From Pseudocitrobacter sp913778145 (GTDB lineage: Bacteria > Pseudomonadota > Gammaproteobacteria > Enterobacterales > Enterobacteriaceae), in the NCBI GenBank assembly GCA_035726825.1, contig JALNTX010000017.1, positions 37,107 through 101,106 of the forward strand: a stretch of 64,000 nucleotides of DNA, given 5' to 3'. Positions within the stretch are counted from its first letter, which is position 1. The number at the start of each line of letters is the position of its first letter. The notes beneath the pieces were generated by a model, which was not told the origin of the DNA, searched no databases, and saw nothing but the letters and a program-made list of their open reading frames with translations. This document shows, one piece after another, positions 60,773 to 64,000 of the stretch. A program made the position numbers and the translations under genes.

Positions 60773-61234
60773 TTAGCGTGTATTAGCATCACCAGATATT
60801 ATTTCATCGGAACCTACAGCCTGTCTCACATCCTTAATATTGTTATAAACAGGAGACAAATCACCACCATTACTAAGTATAGTTTTAGCCCGATCCTCAT
60901 AACTCTTAGGGACATAATACCCAATAAGTTCAAATTTTTATTTTTTTATATAAACTTCTTTCAATGGATTAATCATAACGCTATCACCCTGGTTCCCTCC
61001 CAATACACCAATTTCATCATCTTTTGTCTTACAATATACCAATGTTGCATGCCCTGATTGCTCTCTATGAGGCTTATGTAACACTACTATTGCTCCATAT
61101 ACAGGAGAATCTATTTTCACAAAGTTTCCGCTCTTAGAAAAAGATTGTGAATTTGCATTAGCCATCGGTAAACAGGTACATTGTAAACAGTAATTTATAA
61201 AAGACGCACACCAAGCATTAAGCGTACCCACCAT
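60773..61234 (-). pseudogene. Truncated NlpC/P60-like (TIGR02594-type) amidase effector with an in-frame stop
   Basis: The surviving part has the catalytic pattern of this cysteine-amidase family: WCASFINYC with the active Cys and SGHATLVY with the His, then GVLGGNQGDSV. The frame is stopped by TAA at 60938-60940 and continues in the same frame after it with KFELIGYYVPKSYEDRAKTI...ISGDANTR-stop. This matches the GYxxP end of the family, so the TAA is a nonsense change. The N-terminal 40-50 residues of such proteins are missing. The 5' end is fused out of frame to a PAAR fragment. It was probably a T6SS peptidoglycan hydrolase. Confidence 0.7.
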
Positions 61235-61371
61235 TGAAGTGTCAGCGGGTCACCCTGCCGGGCGGCGGGTAATCCGTCAATAAAAACGGTGAAGGAGCCT
61301 GCAATAATGGCTGTCTCGAAATAACCGTCATGCTGGGTGCCTTTGTCGCTGAGTCTGATTGCTGTGGGCAT
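61195..61371 (-). pseudogene. Truncated PAAR-domain gene
   Basis: The ATG with AAGGAAC upstream begins MPTAIRLSDKGTQHDGYFET-AIIAGSFTVFIDGLPAARQG-DPLTL, a PAAR-motif spike-tip protein (the ...G-TVFI-GLPAAR-GDP pattern). After LTLQ the sequence switches to the amidase coding region in another frame and the PAAR frame ends within 15 codons. PAAR proteins cap the VgrG spike and carry effectors. The remaining 45 or so residues are about half of a PAAR domain. Confidence 0.75.
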
Positions 61372-61422
61372 ATTAAGTTCCTTAACGCATATTAGTCAGA
61401 TACTGTTCTGTTTCTTAATTAT

Positions 61423-62370
61423 TTAACTGCTGTTTCGATTTGTTTTATTCATAAACTGATACCAAGAGGTTTCCTTGTTAGCATCAATGTATACGGAGAC
61501 CTGATTTGTTCTAATCAGGAAATATTCTTTACTAACATCATCATTAAAACCGAGGCGATTAAGTGTATTTCTTAGATTATTTTTCCATGGTTCATACTCA
61601 TACTCATAATTAGGGCAGAGCCATCGCGCTTCAAATATTAATGGGTATTTGCTCTTTGTTAGGCATGGTGAATACATATCAAATATCGCAAACATCGCAT
61701 TATACATATTTTTTTCTGTGAACCATTGTTCTGTCACTACCGGGTACTCAAGAGAACCTATCTGATATTGATGTCTTCCTGGAAGAAATTCATATGCACG
61801 ATTCAATTTAACTGTATATGAAAATTGTTCTCCCGCCCCAATTTTTAACCACCAGTCTCGCATATGATCGCCAAAGTCACAGGAACGACCTAAATAATCG
61901 AGTTTAATATTCTCGGTCGTAATTAGAAAAGAAGCACTACACATGACACCAAAAGCAGCATCATAACTAGGCAGCATCCTCTTGTTAATAAAATATTTAT
62001 TATTACTTTTATTACTAAATACGACTCTGGCTAGTACGTTATATTTTTTCTGGGTTACAGTAAGAGATACATCTAAATCATGTATTCTCTGGCTTTGCTT
62101 GTTTTCTGATTCGCTAACTTCATGATGAAGATAATAGAGATCAACGATTGAGGCATCAGGATGCTGACGAATAAACCTCTCATAGGATTCAGACTTATAT
62201 AATAAATAAATCACAGGATAAGACGTTGATGCCTCTCCCCCCCAATAAATGTCACCATAACCATACTTTATATTCATAACACCAATTTCATTTGCATGAA
62301 TTACTGGTATATTTAAAAAAAAGAGAATTACTGCATTCCAGATATTTAATCGCAACTCAGCACTCCTCAT
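61423..62370 (-). CDS. Exported protein, probable immunity to the metallopeptidase-type effector
   Basis: This 315-residue protein has an N-terminal signal peptide (about 8-26, ending VIHA|NEIG) and a soluble region I do not recognise. It contains several Cys residues (MCSASF, SCDFG, CLTKSK, LCPNY) that suit the periplasm. Its ATG overlaps the end of the upstream effector-like gene by 14 bp, so the two are translated together. Base composition is AT-rich, unlike the core genome. The coupling and the export signal suggest that it blocks the effector in the periplasm; that is inference. Confidence 0.65.
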   Translation of the reverse strand: MRSAELRLNIWNAVILFFLNIPVIHANEIGVMNIKYGYGDIYWGGEASTSYPVIYLLYKSESYERFIRQHPDASIVDLYYLHHEVSESENKQSQRIHDLDVSLTVTQKKYNVLARVVFSNKSNNKYFINKRMLPSYDAAFGVMCSASFLITTENIKLDYLGRSCDFGDHMRDWWLKIGAGEQFSYTVKLNRAYEFLPGRHQYQIGSLEYPVVTEQWFTEKNMYNAMFAIFDMYSPCLTKSKYPLIFEARWLCPNYEYEYEPWKNNLRNTLNRLGFNDDVSKEYFLIRTNQVSVYIDANKETSWYQFMNKTNRNSS

Positions 62371-63256
62371 CAGTTAGCTGAAAATATAATTCAAAGTTAT
62401 AAGCATTTTTAAAAACATCAAGACTATGTTGTTTTATTAACCCATCTCTATATTCAATGTATACATTCTCCCCAGATTTTCCCTTTTCTTGTTTATGATC
62501 TCCTGGAGGTAAATCATCTGTCCCCACGCCTCCCCATGGCCCTCTGGATTTTTTCTTATCCTCTTCACTGGAATTTTTATGCTCGACTCTAAAAAAATGA
62601 GAGATCTCGTGACATAATGTACTCGCCTGGGAGTTTTTACCCATTAAAGCTTTTCCCTTGAAATTATATCCTATATTTATCTCGAGACAATCCTTGTATT
62701 CCTCTGGATAGCATATACATGTTTCATTTGCGTCTACAAATGCTGAATATTGGCTAGTATAGGTTCGATTAACAAAACTCCCATATTTATACACCTTCTT
62801 ATCAGGCACAACCTCTGACTCATAACCACATGAGCTAACTGGAGAAACTTCAACAGGAACAGCACTAACATGTAACTGGCTCATTATATAATGCATTCTA
62901 TCAACTGCTTTTCGCATAAATTCAATAACTGTGGTTGTTTCCACCTCTATTGGTGAATATGCAGTCCTATCTCTTTTTTCAATATCACTCCTATAAAACT
63001 TATGGTCAACCATGATTTTTTCATCATGTATTACATCAACCCCCATAATATGAAAAAATTCTTCTCTTTCTTTATCCCCCCATGTCGCCAAATCTTTTTT
63101 CCTTTGTTCCAAGACCCTTAAGGCGCATGGGAGAGCTTTTTCCATCATTTTTACAAATTGATTAGTTATCATGATGGTCTTGCCGAACGTCTTCTTATAA
63201 TCCTTTGCTTCTTTGGTTTCTTCTTCTGTGCAAGATAACTTTGCTGCTTCAACCAT
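62357..63256 (-). CDS. Putative T6SS effector with an M35-like (aspzincin) zinc metallopeptidase domain
   Basis: The 299-residue protein has no signal peptide. A helical N-terminal region (about 1-130) is followed by a C-terminal protease-like domain. That domain has HEISH (216-220) for two zinc His and the Glu base, and GTDD (245-248), which can give the Asp ligand of aspzincins, whose usual pattern is HExxH then GTxD. The end VFKNAYNFELYFQ resembles the NADSY-type tail of lysine-specific M35 peptidases. GGAGGACTT precedes the ATG. It lies 69 bp after vgrG and overlaps an exported partner gene. Target and cleavage have not been shown. Confidence 0.65.
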   Translation of the reverse strand: MVEAAKLSCTEEETKEAKDYKKTFGKTIMITNQFVKMMEKALPCALRVLEQRKKDLATWGDKEREEFFHIMGVDVIHDEKIMVDHKFYRSDIEKRDRTAYSPIEVETTTVIEFMRKAVDRMHYIMSQLHVSAVPVEVSPVSSCGYESEVVPDKKVYKYGSFVNRTYTSQYSAFVDANETCICYPEEYKDCLEINIGYNFKGKALMGKNSQASTLCHEISHFFRVEHKNSSEEDKKKSRGPWGGVGTDDLPPGDHKQEKGKSGENVYIEYRDGLIKQHSLDVFKNAYNFELYFQLTDEEC

Positions 63257-63325
63257 AAGTCCTCCATGAAAAGGTAATTGTAATTTGACACTTAAAACAC
63301 ATTAAATTTTATCTTTGTGTCAGTA

Positions 63326-64000
63326 TTATTCATAAACCCCACCCTCAATCATATCTATGCTCTGATGTAATAATCTGACTTTTATTATTTGTTCACTATC
63401 AGTGGTGAATATTTCCGTATATCCATCCTCATCCGTCTCCCCAGATGTCTGTGCGCCGTCCTTAAAAGATGCTATATAGCGTGTATTTGAATAGGGTACT
63501 CCTTCATCGTCCGTAAAATGAAGCTGAAGAACGAACATCTTCAGCTCTGTCAGCGATAAGGGCAATACTGGCGTCCCCGGACTTCCTCCACCGTTCAGGT
63601 TTATCTTCGGCCCACTAATATCCACGCCGCCAGAATGTACCATCACGAACGAACCGCCCACTTTCAGGCTTATCTGGCTGCTGCTCTCCAGCACGATATC
63701 GCCGTCCACCTTTATCCCCAGCGCACCGGCTATTTTTTGTGCCAGGTCGCCTTTCACCTCCAGGCTGTGCTTCCCCTCCACCAGGCTGATATGGTTCCCC
63801 GTCGTTTTGTGCTCCTGCTTCCCTTCCACTGTCACCTTGCGGTCATTTGCCACATACAGACCCTCATCATGACTCACGCTCACCGTCCGGTCATTTGTCA
63901 CCTTCAGCGTCTGGTCATTACGTACCGTTATGCTCCGGTCATGGGCCACCGTTATTGTCTGGTCATGCCCCCCGGCATTCTCTTTCCCCACCGTCACCGT
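63326..64000 (-). CDS. vgrG: VgrG spike protein, C-terminal part (5' end beyond the window)
   Basis: The frame is open through the window edge. The visible 223 or so residues start with degenerate repeats of the type HDQTITVAHDRSITVRNDQT, which form the VgrG beta-helix needle. The DUF2345-like end SLKVGGSFVMVHSGGVDISG-PKINLNGGGSPGTPV follows. After this comes an extension of about 80 residues (LPLSLTELKMFVLQLHFTDD... to GGVYE) with a beta-rich, transthyretin-like or prealbumin-like pattern. VgrG trimers tip the T6SS tube, and such extensions can hold cargo. The next gene downstream is the putative metallopeptidase. Confidence 0.88.
   Translation of the reverse strand, partial: TVTVGKENAGGHDQTITVAHDRSITVRNDQTLKVTNDRTVSVSHDEGLYVANDRKVTVEGKQEHKTTGNHISLVEGKHSLEVKGDLAQKIAGALGIKVDGDIVLESSSQISLKVGGSFVMVHSGGVDISGPKINLNGGGSPGTPVLPLSLTELKMFVLQLHFTDDEGVPYSNTRYIASFKDGAQTSGETDEDGYTEIFTTDSEQIIKVRLLHQSIDMIEGGVYE

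Overview
The window is a chromosomal segment of a member of the Enterobacteriaceae. Gene content and order follow the E. coli K-12 rna-ahp-ybd-cstA-ent-fep-ybdK-nfsB-ybdG neighbourhood, read in the opposite direction. The presence of romA-ramA/ramR, which K-12 lacks, and of several extra genes points to the Enterobacter/Lelliottia/Leclercia/Klebsiella side of the family. I cannot name the species from sequence alone. Genes are dense and mostly GC-rich with enterobacterial codon use. Two exceptions are AT-rich: the gap in front of a waaB-like gene and the last 4 kb. I saw no rRNA or tRNA gene and no CRISPR array.

Layout. 1-2.1 kb: the start of a copper/silver efflux operon on the minus strand (a small Cys/Met/His protein, a CusF-like chaperone and a TolC-type channel; the next gene starts at the window edge). 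2.4-5.8 kb: dcuC, rna, rnk and uspG. 5.9-9.4 kb: the peroxide and thiol genes ahpF, ahpC and dsbG. 9.5-14.8 kb: ybdO, the ybdN-ybdM pair (PAPS-reductase-like and ParB-like), and the divergent MetJ-box pair ybdL/ybdH. 15.0-15.7 kb: a toxin-first RelE/HTH toxin-antitoxin islet. 15.7-18.1 kb: ybdD and cstA.

18.4-40.0 kb is the complete enterobactin system. It holds synthesis (entCEBAH, entF with its MbtH partner ybdZ, entD), export (entS), outer-membrane uptake (fepA), periplasmic binding (fepB), inner-membrane import (fepDGC) and iron release (fes). Good Fur boxes sit in each of the three divergent promoter regions. Two LPS-related genes lie inside the cluster: fepE (a Wzz-type chain-length protein) and an oppositely oriented waaB-like glycosyltransferase. 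The latter separates fepE from the fes-ybdZ-entF operon.

40.0-58.5 kb holds accessory metabolism and resistance functions among the conserved ybd genes. They are an old-yellow enzyme, an SDR and a LysR regulator, an AbgT/MtrF-type transporter, ybdK, a phosphodiester-glycosidase-like protein, a P2-type cation ATPase with a divergent 36-residue membrane peptide gene, ybdJ, a second exported Fes-like esterase with its own Fur-like box, ramA-romA/ramR, an aminotransferase, ybdF, nfsB and ybdG. BIME/REP elements and a second, CCCTCACCC-flanked palindromic repeat occupy many intergenic gaps. One copy of the latter is expanded as a 59-bp tandem array.

58.5-64 kb is a recombination scar and type VI secretion (T6SS) cargo island on the minus strand. 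From upstream to downstream it carries the 3' part of a vgrG with a C-terminal extension, a putative zinc metallopeptidase effector overlapping a signal-peptide protein (probable immunity), a truncated PAAR gene joined out of frame to a 5'-truncated amidase gene with an in-frame stop, that amidase's probable immunity gene (intact), a decayed fragment, an ISAs1/H-repeat transposase stub, a second vgrG 3' end, and the last 51 codons of a Gfo/Idh/MocA oxidoreductase next to a LacI-type regulator. This is the most unusual part of the window.
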